DNA from: Flavobacteriales bacterium
GTDB lineage: Bacteria; Bacteroidota; Bacteroidia; NS11-12g; UBA9320
Direction: 5' to 3'
DNA length: 64,000 bases
NCBI GenBank assembly: GCA_020635395.1
Contig: JACJZV010000003.1
Location: 186,001 to 250,000, forward strand
Shown here: piece by piece, positions 25,146 through 34,908 of the stretch
Layout: each line of letters starts with the position of its first letter
How positions within the stretch are numbered: the stretch's first letter is position 1
Position numbers and translations under genes: made by a program
The notes under the pieces: model-generated
Databases searched by the model: none
Told to the model about the DNA's origin: nothing
The model's input: only the letters and a program-made list of their open reading frames with translations

Positions 25146-25153
25146 TAAATTTG
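25146..25153 (+). promoter_or_regulatory. TAnnTTTG box of the DUF2188 gene
   Basis: TAAATTTG, 18 nt before the ATG at 25172, the same distance as at sucC, trpS and the CxxCH protein gene. Confidence 0.5.
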
Positions 25154-25171
25154 TTGTCTAAAAATTATACA

Positions 25172-25459
25172 ATGGCAGATATTAGAACTTCTTCCTTTTG
25201 GCTTGACCTTCTTAAAAAAATATTCAAATCAATTTTAAGAAGAAAAGGGATTTCTACCACCAAACAAACACACAATCAACATGTTGTGCCTTTTGAAGAC
25301 GGTTGGGCTGTTCGGGGCGAAGGAAATGAGCGAATTACCGCTTCGTATAACTATCAGGAAGATGCCATTGACAGAGCAAAAGAAATTGCCAAAAATTATC
25401 AATCATCGGTTATTATTCATCGAAAAGATGGCACCATTCGTGATCGGATAAATTTCTAA
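25172..25459 (+). CDS. DUF2188 family protein
   Basis: 95 residues, soluble, basic N-terminus. The C-terminal ~55 residues carry the DUF2188 pattern: 'HVVPFEDGWAVRGEGNERIT', then alanine-rich helix 'DAIDRAKEIAKNYQ' and 'SVIIHRKDGTIRDR'. The function of the family is unknown; it is often found in stress-related or phage-borne contexts. Start at ATG 25172, because the seven-codon longer frame overlaps the promoter box. Ends 3 nt before the convergent LytTR gene. Confidence 0.8.
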   Translation: MADIRTSSFWLDLLKKIFKSILRRKGISTTKQTHNQHVVPFEDGWAVRGEGNERITASYNYQEDAIDRAKEIAKNYQSSVIIHRKDGTIRDRINF

Positions 25460-25462
25460 ATA

Positions 25463-26194
25463 TCATCTCAGTCCAAATTTAGACAACGCTTCGATAAAAG
25501 CAGGTTTTTTGCGGTATGAAACAACAAGAGCATCGCCATTTTCTAAGATTAATTCATTTTTTTTTGTTTCAAATTGTTTCACTTTTCCGAGTTGAACAAG
25601 TGTGCCATGATGAATTCTAAAAAAATGATTGTCTTTCAAACATAACTCATAATGTCTTAGATTTTTTGATGAAATATGGCAGGCTCCATCAACCAAATGA
25701 ATTTTTGTGTAGGTACCTGAAGCCATTAAATACAGTATATCCTCCACTTTTATTATGATTTTACTCCCTGTTTCGGATATAATAAGTTTATCCTTGAGGG
25801 CATTTTCATCTTTTTCAGAACCTTCTTCGGGGTTGGCATCTTTCTCTATCTTTACCCTGTTTATGGCTTCCCTTAATTCGTCGGGGTCGATGGGTTTTAA
25901 CAAATAATCTACTGCATTTAGTCGAAAAGCTCTAATTGCAAAATCCTTGTAGGCAGTGGTAAAGATTATGTTTGTTTTTACCAACTCTAATGTTTCCAAA
26001 AAATTGATGCTATTCAGCCCCTGCACCTTTATGTCGCAAAAAAGAATGTCCACTTTCAGTTGTTGCAAATCTGATGCGGCATCTCCCAGTTTGTCGGCAT
26101 AGCCCACAATGTTAATTTCTGGGTGATTTGTGCGAAGTAAATCACTTAAATATAACATGCTTTTGGCCTCATCTTCAATAATATACGCATTCAT
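25463..26194 (-). CDS. LytTR-family response regulator
   Basis: 243 residues. Receiver domain with phospho-Asp in 'ILFCDIKVQG' (~55), switch Thr in 'IIFTTAYKD' and Lys in 'YLLKPIDPDE'; acidic linker; LytTR DNA-binding domain from ~145 ('IYLMASGTYTKIHL'-like strand pattern, 'FFRIHHGTLVQLGKVKQFE', 'SYRKKPAFIEAL'). It binds direct repeats in promoters and is expected to be activated by the neighbouring LytS-like kinase. The start ATG lies 6 nt after the restored stop codon of that kinase gene (26201-26203), so the pair forms one operon. Confidence 0.92.
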   Translation of the reverse strand: MNAYIIEDEAKSMLYLSDLLRTNHPEINIVGYADKLGDAASDLQQLKVDILFCDIKVQGLNSINFLETLELVKTNIIFTTAYKDFAIRAFRLNAVDYLLKPIDPDELREAINRVKIEKDANPEEGSEKDENALKDKLIISETGSKIIIKVEDILYLMASGTYTKIHLVDGACHISSKNLRHYELCLKDNHFFRIHHGTLVQLGKVKQFETKKNELILENGDALVVSYRKKPAFIEALSKFGLR

Positions 26195-26200
26195 ATCTTT

Positions 26201-29012
26201 CTATTTATAGGTAATTTTTAATACACAGGTGGTTCCGGTTTTAAACTCGCTATCAACTTGGATTTCATTATTGGTAATATCCAATTCCACACTTATTTCT
26301 TCCAATCTGTTGATGGCATCTATTCTTTTTTTTGATATTCCCCAAAGCTATTGAGTCAGATTTTGATATCAACGAAGTGTCAATTCCAACCCCATTATCA
26401 ATCACTTTTATGACAAGAGTTTGGTTTATTTCGCTTAACGAAATTTGCAACATTGGATGAGAAATGTTTTGCCTTATTAATCCATGCTCAATGGCATTTT
26501 CTACCAAAGGCTGCAAAAACATAGTAGGAATTTCGTGATGTGTAGAAACGTTTGAAGGCAAAATTAATTGATACTCAAACTTATTTGGGAAGCGGAGTTG
26601 CTCCAATTTTACAAAATCTTCAATGTTTTTTAATTCCACATCCAGCGGCACAAAACTGTCTTTTGAGTGATCAATGAATTGCTCAATAACACTGGTAAAC
26701 TGATTGAGATACTTGTTGGCCGACTCCCTTTGCCCTTGATAAATTAGGGATTGGATAGAACTCATACAGTTTCTTAAGAAATGTGGATTCATCTGAGATT
26801 GAAGACTTATAATTTTATGATTGGCATCAATCAACTCTACTTCTCTTTGCAAATGCTTTTCAGACATTCGAAGCCTATACGATCTAAAAAATGCATAGGT
26901 AATTAAGCCTAAAATAATGATAGAAATGATTAATTGAAACCAAAGATACTCATGCAGCGGCCCGACAACCAAAAAACCTAAACCTTCTGTTGGAGACAGT
27001 TTATCACCAACTGATTGGGCAAAAAATAGCGAATATTTACCCACCCCAGGCTTGTGAAATCGGACGGTATTGGTAGATAATTGAAACCAATCTTTTGACG
27101 AATTTTCGGCTTTGTACAAAAAATTGCCATAAGAATAACTTGGGTCGAATATGGTAAAAACTATTTCGGAATATTTCGATTTGAGTTTCAAATTGTCCAA
27201 ATTTCGATAGACGCTATCAGGGGTTTTTACCGCATAAACAATAGGTTTTACCAATTGTTGTTCTGGTATATTTTTTAATTGAAAAACATAAATACCAATA
27301 TCATTAATGAAATAAATATCATTGTCTATTACCTGCAAATACCGAATGTTTGAGTTAAAAATCTTGTCGTTAAAATAGATTTGATTTTTTTTAATAGAGA
27401 AGTCGGCATTAATGGTCAGGATAAGAATTCCCTTCAGTGAAGAGATTATTAGTTGATTTTTATTATAGGTAACATGATTTATCCTAAAATCGGCATCCAA
27501 CATATAATGCCCAATTATTTTGTCTGTTTTTATATCTACAATATTCAACTCGTTTGAATTCGAAACGGTAATTAGTTTATTATCAGGCAACAAGTGCATA
27601 AACATTAGTGGCTTATTTTTTAAAACATCCAGGTTTTGCACAGGTTTCATTTGATTGTGTTCATAAATTATCAACCCATCAAGTCCGCTGCCCAGCATCA
27701 GTCCGTTTAAATTATTTGACAAACAATAGACCCGCCTTGAATAAATGAGCTGAAAATGGTGGCTCTCATCATTCAATGCTTTGTGATAAACTCCATGATT
27801 GGTGGCCACAAATATTCCGTCATCCCCTTTTGATAAATCTTTGATGGCAGCATTGATTACCATGTATGTTTTTTTTGTTTGATAATCTATTCTGTACAAT
27901 CCTCCATCGCTGGCTATATAGCAGCCTTTTTCATCCTCCAAATAATCTCGTATAAGACACCTATTTCGCGAATTGTATTTTATCAACTGGTTGTTTAATA
28001 CAAATGATCCATCATTTAACCCAACAATATCGGCCTTACCCTTAAAAAAACTTATGGCGGGTTTTTGAGAAACATCAAATTTATCGATGCACTTAATATT
28101 CTGAAACCTTGATGGGATAAGGAATAGTCCGGTTTCGAATGTAGTAACCCAATAGTTGGAAAAGGCATCTTTAACAACGTTGGTTACCTTCGTTTTTTCA
28201 TCGAAAAACACTTTCAGTTGTTCTGTTGCAAAATCATATTTATACAGTTTTTGGTTTACAAACACAAACATCTCATTTTGAGTTCTGAATATTTCGGCAT
28301 CGCTAAATGAAATATTGTCGTCAAAAATCATCAATTGTTTCGATGATTGGTTGCTCTTTTTATGGAGGTAAATTCCGGATTCATTCATATAGATTCGAGA
28401 ATCACCAACCTCAAACTTACTTATCATCTCCAAAAAATTTGGTTCGGGAAGTTCTTGAACCTGATTTTGACTATTAATTTTAAAAAGACTCTCGTTTACA
28501 ACTACATATAAATTGTTGTCAGATACCCACATGTCGCAAACAGATCTGTTTACCAATTTCAAATCAATTTGTTTGAAAACGTTGCCTTCTAAATACATTA
28601 AATTGCCACCGTGCCCCACGTATAGCTTTTCGTTGTAAACCACCATAAAAGCCACAATAGACGATAGCTTTTGGGGTATCCATAGGGTATTGTGATGGTC
28701 GTAAGTTTTTCCGTCCTTAATATAAAAAGGTTGAGCCGAAGAATTGACACCCCAAAGCCTGTTTTCGTTGTCGTGCATAATAAACAACACATCGTTATTT
28801 TCTACAGAAAATTTCTCGACGTTGTAACCGTTAAAAGAGCAAACCCCATTATCGGAGGCCAACCAAACAACATTGTTATTATCCAAACAAATGTCGTAGA
28901 TGTTTAAACTCGGAAAACCAGCATTCAAATCAAAGTTATAGGCAATCTGGCTATACCCTTTTGAAGTAAAAAAGGTAAATAATACAACCCAAAGTCTTAA
29001 ATAATATCTCAT
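26201..29012 (-). pseudogene. Two-component propeller sensor histidine kinase (LytS type), frameshifted near the 3' end
   Basis: Signal peptide ('SKGYSQ|IAYNFD'), two-component-regulator beta-propeller (~20-590), Y_Y_Y domain (~600-665), one membrane helix (~690-712), LytS-type His box 'MNPHFLRNCMSSIQSLIYQG' (~740) and HATPase with 'VENAIEHG' and 'VIDNGVGID'. The frame then runs into an A8 tract (26326-26333) and ends early at 26268 with an unrelated 21-residue tail. Removing one A restores a family-like C-terminus ('RIDAINRLEEISVELDI', later 'KTGTTCVLKI') ending at 26201, 6 nt before the regulator gene. Start ATG 29012; a TTG 9 nt earlier is unnecessary. It may be an assembly error, a mutation or a slippage site. 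Confidence 0.85.
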
Positions 29013-29363
29013 CAATAGCAACAGAGCTTCTCGACCAAAATCATTCCATTAAAAAAATTTGGATAATAAATTCTACTGAACACCTTTTAAAAAGAAGGCT
29101 CAATTCCAATGGCTCAGTGCTTATCAAAAAAGATGGTTTGCAACTGAAATTCCAAACTTTAGAATAGCTTTCCAAATTTGAAAACAATATTAAAACGTTT
29201 TAGATTAGTTTCCCTACAACTTTAACCACAGTTACAAGTTTGCAATTAACACTTACAAAAACAATCATACACTTAAAATATATAACCAAACAATTGTTGG
29301 TTTTGACAAATATTAGGTATGTTAATTGCCCATTACCGAACAACAGTATTAAGTAATAGTATT
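29013..29363. other. Intergenic region between divergent genes
   Basis: About 350 AT-rich bases with promoters for two divergent genes expected. A near-perfect palindrome around 29284-29302 (AACCAA-ACAATTGT-TGGTT with one extra base) could be an operator, but nothing else supports it. No gene seen. Confidence 0.3.
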
Positions 29364-31922
29364 ATGAACTTTTTTAGCAACAACTTTTTCCGAATTGCTT
29401 TCACCCTAATGTTTACTGGAATGTCGCTGATTGGAATGTCACAATGTTCTCCACTGGCAGTAAATAGTTACACGTGCAACACTACTTTCTGCGAAAATAC
29501 GAGTTACTGTCCTGGCCAAACCACTTGGTTTACGATTGCTCTAAACGGCACCGCAACGGGGGTTAAAATATACGACAACAGTACCGGAACTGGTACGCCG
29601 GTTGCAACCTTTACAGGAAGTGCTTCTTTTTATAGTGGCTATATTCCAATTCCTGCCACCAGTTCTAATTATTATGTATTTGTATTGGGTGCGGGAGGTT
29701 GTCAATTATCATCATCTTCTTTGGCTTATAGTTTTACCATTAATACTCGACCCACAGGAAAACCTTCTGGATTAACGGCTACACCAGATCCGGTTTGCAG
29801 TGGCAGTAATATTACTTTAAGTGCAAATACTCCTCCATCTGGTTATAGTACAAAATGGTCAACTGCCCAAATTTGCGGAATGGGAAGTGGCATTGGTGGC
29901 GAATACACAGGAAATACCATTGATTATACAGAAACAAACTTTACCAGTTTCGACGTAACCAAAACGATGTATGCCTATTACTATGACCCTTCTACACAAT
30001 GTCGTGGTGAAGCCACAGCCGTGAGTTATACTGTTAAAAAGGATTTTATGGACTGTAATGGTGTATCCTATTCAAGCACAACGGTAAACACTAATACCAA
30101 CATTACATACAACGCCACCGGAGTGGCACCTGCCGGTTCTACCTATTTTTGGGATTTTGGCTCGGATGCTACTCCTCAAACCAGCACTTCTTCAAGTGGC
30201 AGTGTTAAATGGTCAACTGCTGGGGCAAAAAATGTTACACTTACAGTTACCTACAATGGTTGCAGCGAAGAGTGTCCTCAAGTAATAAACGTGGTGCAGG
30301 CATGTCCAACGGCGGTTATCACTGCCCCAACATCAAACTGCCTTAGCCTTGCAACCTCTATTACTGCGGTTTATCAAGGCACTGGAGTGACTTATACCTG
30401 GAATTTTGGATCGGGTGCAAGCCCTACAACGGCTTCTGGTATCGGCCCTCATAATGTAACTTATTCAACTACTGGAACAAAAACCATTTCGTTAACTACA
30501 TCCAAATCAGGGTGTTCTAATTCTAATGCAACAAAATCGATATCAATTGGAAGCAATTTTTCAACACCGACTATAACAGGTCCAACTACGGCTTATGCAG
30601 GTGTTTCAGAAACATTTAGTGTGAACACCGTAACGGGTGCATCATACACGTGGCTACCCGATGGTGGAAGCATTACCGGTTCCGGCAATTCTGTTGGTAT
30701 TTCGTGGCCAAACTCAGGTGATTACGTAATTGAAGCCAAAGTAAACAATGGTTATTGTGAAAAAAGTGATACTCACAACATTTCTATTTTCAATGCCCCT
30801 TGCTATCCATCTTTTACCAAAATTGGAAATCTTACTTTGGGAACAAACATGAATGGTTATACATTTACGGATGGAGCCGGAACAACGGCTACATTTGGAA
30901 GAAGTGCCGCAGCATCAGGAAATAGTTTTCATAATCTTGGTGGCACATTAAATTTTCCTCGAGGTGGCGACACATGTGTTAAATGGTCAAAATTTGCCAA
31001 TATGACATGGGACTCTGCATGGATAATTTTCAACGGTGATGTGTCAAATATTTCTTTTTCTATCAGAGATTTAGACAAAAACGGTAGCTCATATATGGAT
31101 TCGGTTTTTGTGGTGATGTATGCCGCAAACGGCACAAAATACAATTTAGATGATTTTGATTATACCGCACACCCCGGAGTAGGTTTAAAAGGGCAAGTTT
31201 TTTATAGCATAACCAGCAACGAATCTTACGCTACCAATGGGTGCGATATAGACATTTCCTTGAAATCCGGTTTAATGGCAAAAAAAGTGGTTATCTATCG
31301 ACGAAATAATGGCATCAATGCGAGCTATGCATTGGATATTGGTATATCTGAATTAGACTGGTGTTCTATCAACCCACTTCCGGTAGAATTTGTCTATGCC
31401 AACGGAAGAAGAATTAGCGAAAATACCGTGTCCATTAATTGGGCTACTGCCAACGAAATAGAAAACGACCGTTTTGTGATTGAGCGTTCAGAAAATGGAA
31501 CTGATTTTGAAGAAATTGGTACTGTTTTAGGAAATGGCAATTCACAACAAATTCTTGAATATAGCTTCTTGGATAATTTTGCTTATCAACCCAACTTGTT
31601 CTATAGAATTAAGCAAATAGACTTTAATGGCAATTTTGAATATACCGATGTAATCACGGTTAGTCAATCAGTTAGTAATGAAGTTGTTTTATTCCCCAAC
31701 CCTGCGGACAAGGTTTTGAACATAACTTGGGATAAGGCCATACAAACAGAGTCAATAGAAATAGTTTCGACTCATGGTCAGGTTATTTGGTCAACAGATA
31801 ATTCAGAAAATCTTCACCATGTTTCAATAAATTTAGACGACTTCGGCCATGGCATTTATATAGTAAAAATTACACAAAAGAACGGAATCGCACAATTTCA
31901 TCGATTTATAAAATCTGAATAA
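29364..31922 (+). CDS. Secreted PKD-repeat protein with T9SS type A sorting domain
   Basis: About 852 residues. Signal peptide 'MNFFSNNFFRIAFTLMFTGM' to 'SLIGMSQ'; start at ATG 29364, 15 codons inside the longest frame. Thr/Ser/Gly-rich modules follow: Ig-like repeats, at least two PKD-like domains ('STYFWDFGSDATPQTS', 'VTYTWNFGSGASPTTA'), a middle jelly-roll-like domain with 'DSVFVVMYAANGTKYNLDD', and the conserved tail 'PLPVEFVYANGRRI...NWATANEIENDRF' leading into a type A sorting domain ('LFPNPADKVLNI', 'GIYIVKI'). Probably a cell-surface adhesin. The C-terminal ~190 residues are closely related to those of the next gene. Confidence 0.82.
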   Translation: MNFFSNNFFRIAFTLMFTGMSLIGMSQCSPLAVNSYTCNTTFCENTSYCPGQTTWFTIALNGTATGVKIYDNSTGTGTPVATFTGSASFYSGYIPIPATSSNYYVFVLGAGGCQLSSSSLAYSFTINTRPTGKPSGLTATPDPVCSGSNITLSANTPPSGYSTKWSTAQICGMGSGIGGEYTGNTIDYTETNFTSFDVTKTMYAYYYDPSTQCRGEATAVSYTVKKDFMDCNGVSYSSTTVNTNTNITYNATGVAPAGSTYFWDFGSDATPQTSTSSSGSVKWSTAGAKNVTLTVTYNGCSEECPQVINVVQACPTAVITAPTSNCLSLATSITAVYQGTGVTYTWNFGSGASPTTASGIGPHNVTYSTTGTKTISLTTSKSGCSNSNATKSISIGSNFSTPTITGPTTAYAGVSETFSVNTVTGASYTWLPDGGSITGSGNSVGISWPNSGDYVIEAKVNNGYCEKSDTHNISIFNAPCYPSFTKIGNLTLGTNMNGYTFTDGAGTTATFGRSAAASGNSFHNLGGTLNFPRGGDTCVKWSKFANMTWDSAWIIFNGDVSNISFSIRDLDKNGSSYMDSVFVVMYAANGTKYNLDDFDYTAHPGVGLKGQVFYSITSNESYATNGCDIDISLKSGLMAKKVVIYRRNNGINASYALDIGISELDWCSINPLPVEFVYANGRRISENTVSINWATANEIENDRFVIERSENGTDFEEIGTVLGNGNSQQILEYSFLDNFAYQPNLFYRIKQIDFNGNFEYTDVITVSQSVSNEVVLFPNPADKVLNITWDKAIQTESIEIVSTHGQVIWSTDNSENLHHVSINLDDFGHGIYIVKITQKNGIAQFHRFIKSE

Positions 31923-31954
31923 TACAAAACTACTTCTTAATTGCTATACTATGG

Positions 31955-31986
31955 GCTGCTCGGTTAAACGGGCAGCTTTTTTTTTT
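31955..31986 (+). terminator. Intrinsic terminator after the PKD protein gene
   Basis: 8 bp stem GCTGCTCG / CGGGCAGC (one T-G pair) with a 6 nt loop, followed by a run of ten T (31977-31986). Confidence 0.85.
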
Positions 31987-32198
31987 GTTATTTGATACAA
32001 ATTCGTGTCAATGTTTTCCAAAAAATACTAAAAAGTGTCTAAAATTTGGAATTAGAGATTGATAAAAGTTGATATAATTTGTCGTCGTTTTGGGTTTCGA
32101 TAATTCATATAACTACTTGATACTTCGATAACTAAACTACAATAATTTCTTACCTTATTGGAATACGTTTTGCCCATTGAAATATACAATAGTAGTGT

Positions 32199-33587
32199 AT
32201 GAAAGAATTTTATCTTAATTTTATTCGAGCTAATTCTTATTATGTTCGAAAAGTAGTGGTATTCCATTTACTGGTTTTCTTATCCTTCCAATCTTATGCT
32301 CAGTATCGTTGTTTTGGATACGACGATGACAGAAATACAATGAAGGAAGTTGATAAACTAACGGGAAGAGACAGCCTGCTATATACATTTTCTGGCATAT
32401 CAAGCATAGAATGTATTGCATTTGCCACCGATACAAATATTATTTATGTGGGAAATGACAGCGAGTTCGGTTATTATGACATATCTGAAAATTCCTATTA
32501 CAAACTTTCAGGAAATTTATCAGGAAAAGGATATATAGGCACAAGTTTAAAAACGGAAAGTCTTTATCCAGAAGGCATGTATTATGATAACACTGAAAAA
32601 GTAATGTATGCTATCTCTCGAACCGGCTCACTTGAACCAGAATTGCTTTTTAAAATTAATCCAATGGATGGTAGCGTTATTAGAAATGCTTTTGGAACGA
32701 ATAAAGATTTCATTGAAATAACAAAATTCAGTTTCAATCGGGTGGACGACATTGCAATACATCCCACAAGTGGCAAAATGTATGGAGTTTTAGAACGGTT
32801 AAATCAATTAATAGCAATCGATAAGAATACTGGAAATTGCACTGTTATTGGTACAATTTCAATTTCTGACGTAGAGTCTTTGTGTTTTGATAATTCAGGG
32901 CAACTATTCGCACTAACCGGAAAAAGTTCTTCAAACAAAAATGCCTGGATAAAAATTAACACTTCATCTGCTTCGGCTACCTTGGTTGGATATACCTCTA
33001 TGGTTGACGCTGATGGTTGCGATTGTCAACCTGAAATAAATTCGCTTCCAGTTGAGTTTGTATTTATAAATGGAAAACGATTGTCGGACAATGTTGTAAT
33101 GTTAAATTGGGCCACAGCAGGCGAAATTGAAAACAATTATTTTGAAATTCAACGTTCGGAAAATGGTCAAAATTTTGTGGACATAGGTTCAGTTTCGGGC
33201 AATGGAAATTCGAGCAGAATAATTGAATATAGCTTTCTGGATAATACTGCCTTTCAATCCAATCTTTACTATCGCATTAAGCAGATAGATTACAATGGAA
33301 ACTATGAATACACTGATGTAATTGCGGTTTCAAATACTAATAATAAAGGAATTGTTTTATCCCCAAATCCTGCAAATAACCTATTGAATGTAACCTGGGA
33401 CAAAACAGTAAAACCTATAAAAATTGAAATTATATCCGTTTTAGGACAGGTTGTTTGGACATCAGAGGGTGAAAGCATTATGGAACAAACTTCGGTGGAT
33501 GTAACCAATTTCGATCAGGGAATCTACATGGTATGTGTTACCGAAAATAAACGAGAACATTTTAAAAGATTTGTAAAATTTGAATAA
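32199..33587 (+). CDS. Secreted propeller-like protein with T9SS type A sorting domain
   Basis: 462 residues. N-terminal hydrophobic signal segment ending 'LSFQSYAQ|YRCFG'. The central region (~40-275) consists of short beta-blade-like repeats ('IECIAFATDTNIIYVGN', 'VDDIAIHPTSGKMYGV', 'VESLCFDNSGQLFAL') as in secreted YncE/WD-like propellers. From ~280 it shares the 'LPVEFVFINGKRLSDN...NWATAGEIENNYF' and sorting-domain tail ('LSPNPANNLLNV', 'GIYMVCVTENK') with the preceding gene. Tandem genes with different heads and a common tail point to duplication or domain exchange. Ligand unknown. Confidence 0.8.
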   Translation: MKEFYLNFIRANSYYVRKVVVFHLLVFLSFQSYAQYRCFGYDDDRNTMKEVDKLTGRDSLLYTFSGISSIECIAFATDTNIIYVGNDSEFGYYDISENSYYKLSGNLSGKGYIGTSLKTESLYPEGMYYDNTEKVMYAISRTGSLEPELLFKINPMDGSVIRNAFGTNKDFIEITKFSFNRVDDIAIHPTSGKMYGVLERLNQLIAIDKNTGNCTVIGTISISDVESLCFDNSGQLFALTGKSSSNKNAWIKINTSSASATLVGYTSMVDADGCDCQPEINSLPVEFVFINGKRLSDNVVMLNWATAGEIENNYFEIQRSENGQNFVDIGSVSGNGNSSRIIEYSFLDNTAFQSNLYYRIKQIDYNGNYEYTDVIAVSNTNNKGIVLSPNPANNLLNVTWDKTVKPIKIEIISVLGQVVWTSEGESIMEQTSVDVTNFDQGIYMVCVTENKREHFKRFVKFE

Positions 33588-33636
33588 TACACATGTTCGC
33601 ATTTGCTAACTTGAGAAAATTAGCAAAAAAAAGGGA

Positions 33637-33667
33637 GCCGTTTGCATTTGCCAACGGCCTTTTTTTT
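33637..33667 (+). terminator. Intrinsic terminator between convergent genes
   Basis: Stem GCCGTT (33637-33642) with AACGGC (33653-33658), then T8. The A-run on the left side could let it serve the convergent GT87 gene as well. Confidence 0.8.
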
Positions 33668-33668
33668 G

Positions 33669-34874
33669 TCAATTTTGTGAGCTTTTAAATTGTAGAAAAA
33701 TACCCAGCAGCAACAGAGTTCCAATCGTTACAGCCCCAAATATTTCGGCAATGTCACTGGCTGTTTTGCCTATCAAACCTTCTGTAGAAAGAATCAGCAA
33801 CGACAAGGCGACATAATAAATATACTTGACGCTTTTGGCAGTCTCATCACTAAATAGTTGTTTGTGCAAAACAAGGATTAACGGAAACAGAAATACAAAG
33901 TAATATTTCCATGCCAAAGGAGATAAAATGGGTGTGGCCGCCAAAACGAAGGCAAAATCAGAAAATATTGGTGCTGATTTTTTAGGTAAAAACAACTTTG
34001 CCAAAGGATAAATAGATGCCACGGCAATTAGAAGCATGGTTACTTTTTTTGACCTTTCTAAACCAAGGTCAAAAATATTGTAGTAGATGTTCAAACCTCT
34101 TGATTCGTGGGTAAAAAAAGCCTGCAACCACGGCCAAGCCGATTGGTTTTTAAAATTAAAAATTGTTTGACCCATGGCCTTGTGGGTTAGCCAATCAGAA
34201 TGATATTGTATGGTTGTATTGAAACCAAATACAAGAAAGCATAAACCCACAGACACACCGATGGTTATTAGACCAATTACAACCGATTTAAACTGCCGTT
34301 GCCACACAAAAAACAGCAATAGAAATATGGGGTAAACTTTAATGGAAACAGCCAAACCAATCAATATTCCGCTTAATATGGGTCGTTTGTTTAACAAAAA
34401 ATAAATGGAGTAAAGACAAATAAGTAGCAAAAAACTATTGATTTGAATGTTTTGCATCTCTTCTATCAAAAATCGGAAAGTCAAAATAAAAGGAAGAAAA
34501 ACCCTCCAATCAGTTAGTTCTATGTCGTTGCTTCCGTTTCTTTTAAAAACCAGATTCAATTTATAAAGCATCTTGACAGAAACCTTGAGAATAAAAAACC
34601 ACACCACAACGATGGAAACCAACCATAAAACCCTGACAAACAGAAAATTGAAGTTATGCAAAACCGCAATTGGTATGCTGACAATTGAAAAAAATGGTGG
34701 CCATGTGTTTAGATAATCAGCATAGATGGGGGTTTGGTTTAACACGGCGTTTCCTGCATTTACATAACCCATAAAATCACCCTGGCGTTGGCTATCTCTA
34801 ATAATTTCAAAAAGCAACACCAAAAGTACCAGGGCAAACAATACCCTTTTTATAACCGTTCCGTATTTCTTCAT
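33669..34874 (-). CDS. GT87-type (DUF2029) polyprenol-dependent mannosyltransferase-like membrane protein
   Basis: 401 residues with about ten membrane helices. Features of the GT-C/GT87 family: the first extracytoplasmic loop 'SQRQGDFMGYVNAG' with an Asp that would be catalytic, 'YADYLNTWPPFFSI', 'GLAVSIKVYPIFLL' and 'NQSAWPWLQAFFT'. Such enzymes transfer hexoses from polyprenyl phosphate to periplasmic glycans; the actual donor and acceptor are unknown. Start chosen at ATG 34874; a GTG four codons upstream is possible, but a TATCTTTG box (34889-34896) leaves 14 nt before the ATG. Downstream of two GT4 enzymes. Confidence 0.85.
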   Translation of the reverse strand: MKKYGTVIKRVLFALVLLVLLFEIIRDSQRQGDFMGYVNAGNAVLNQTPIYADYLNTWPPFFSIVSIPIAVLHNFNFLFVRVLWLVSIVVVWFFILKVSVKMLYKLNLVFKRNGSNDIELTDWRVFLPFILTFRFLIEEMQNIQINSFLLLICLYSIYFLLNKRPILSGILIGLAVSIKVYPIFLLLFFVWQRQFKSVVIGLITIGVSVGLCFLVFGFNTTIQYHSDWLTHKAMGQTIFNFKNQSAWPWLQAFFTHESRGLNIYYNIFDLGLERSKKVTMLLIAVASIYPLAKLFLPKKSAPIFSDFAFVLAATPILSPLAWKYYFVFLFPLILVLHKQLFSDETAKSVKYIYYVALSLLILSTEGLIGKTASDIAEIFGAVTIGTLLLLGIFLQFKSSQN

Positions 34875-34888
34875 CCAAACCACCACCT

Positions 34889-34896
34889 CAAAGATA
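34889..34896 (-). promoter_or_regulatory. TAnnTTTG box of the GT87 gene
   Basis: TATCTTTG on the minus strand, 14 nt before ATG 34874, lying between the stop of the upstream glycosyltransferase gene and the GT87 gene. No clear TTG element upstream. Confidence 0.4.
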
Positions 34897-34908
34897 TGTA
34901 CCGAAAGG

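Noticed and set aside
26316..26345. Programmed -1 frameshift at A AAA AAG in the kinase gene
   Set aside because: The slippery-like heptamer is present, but the -1 frame meets a TAG within two codons; only a +1 shift or loss of one A gives the family-like end.
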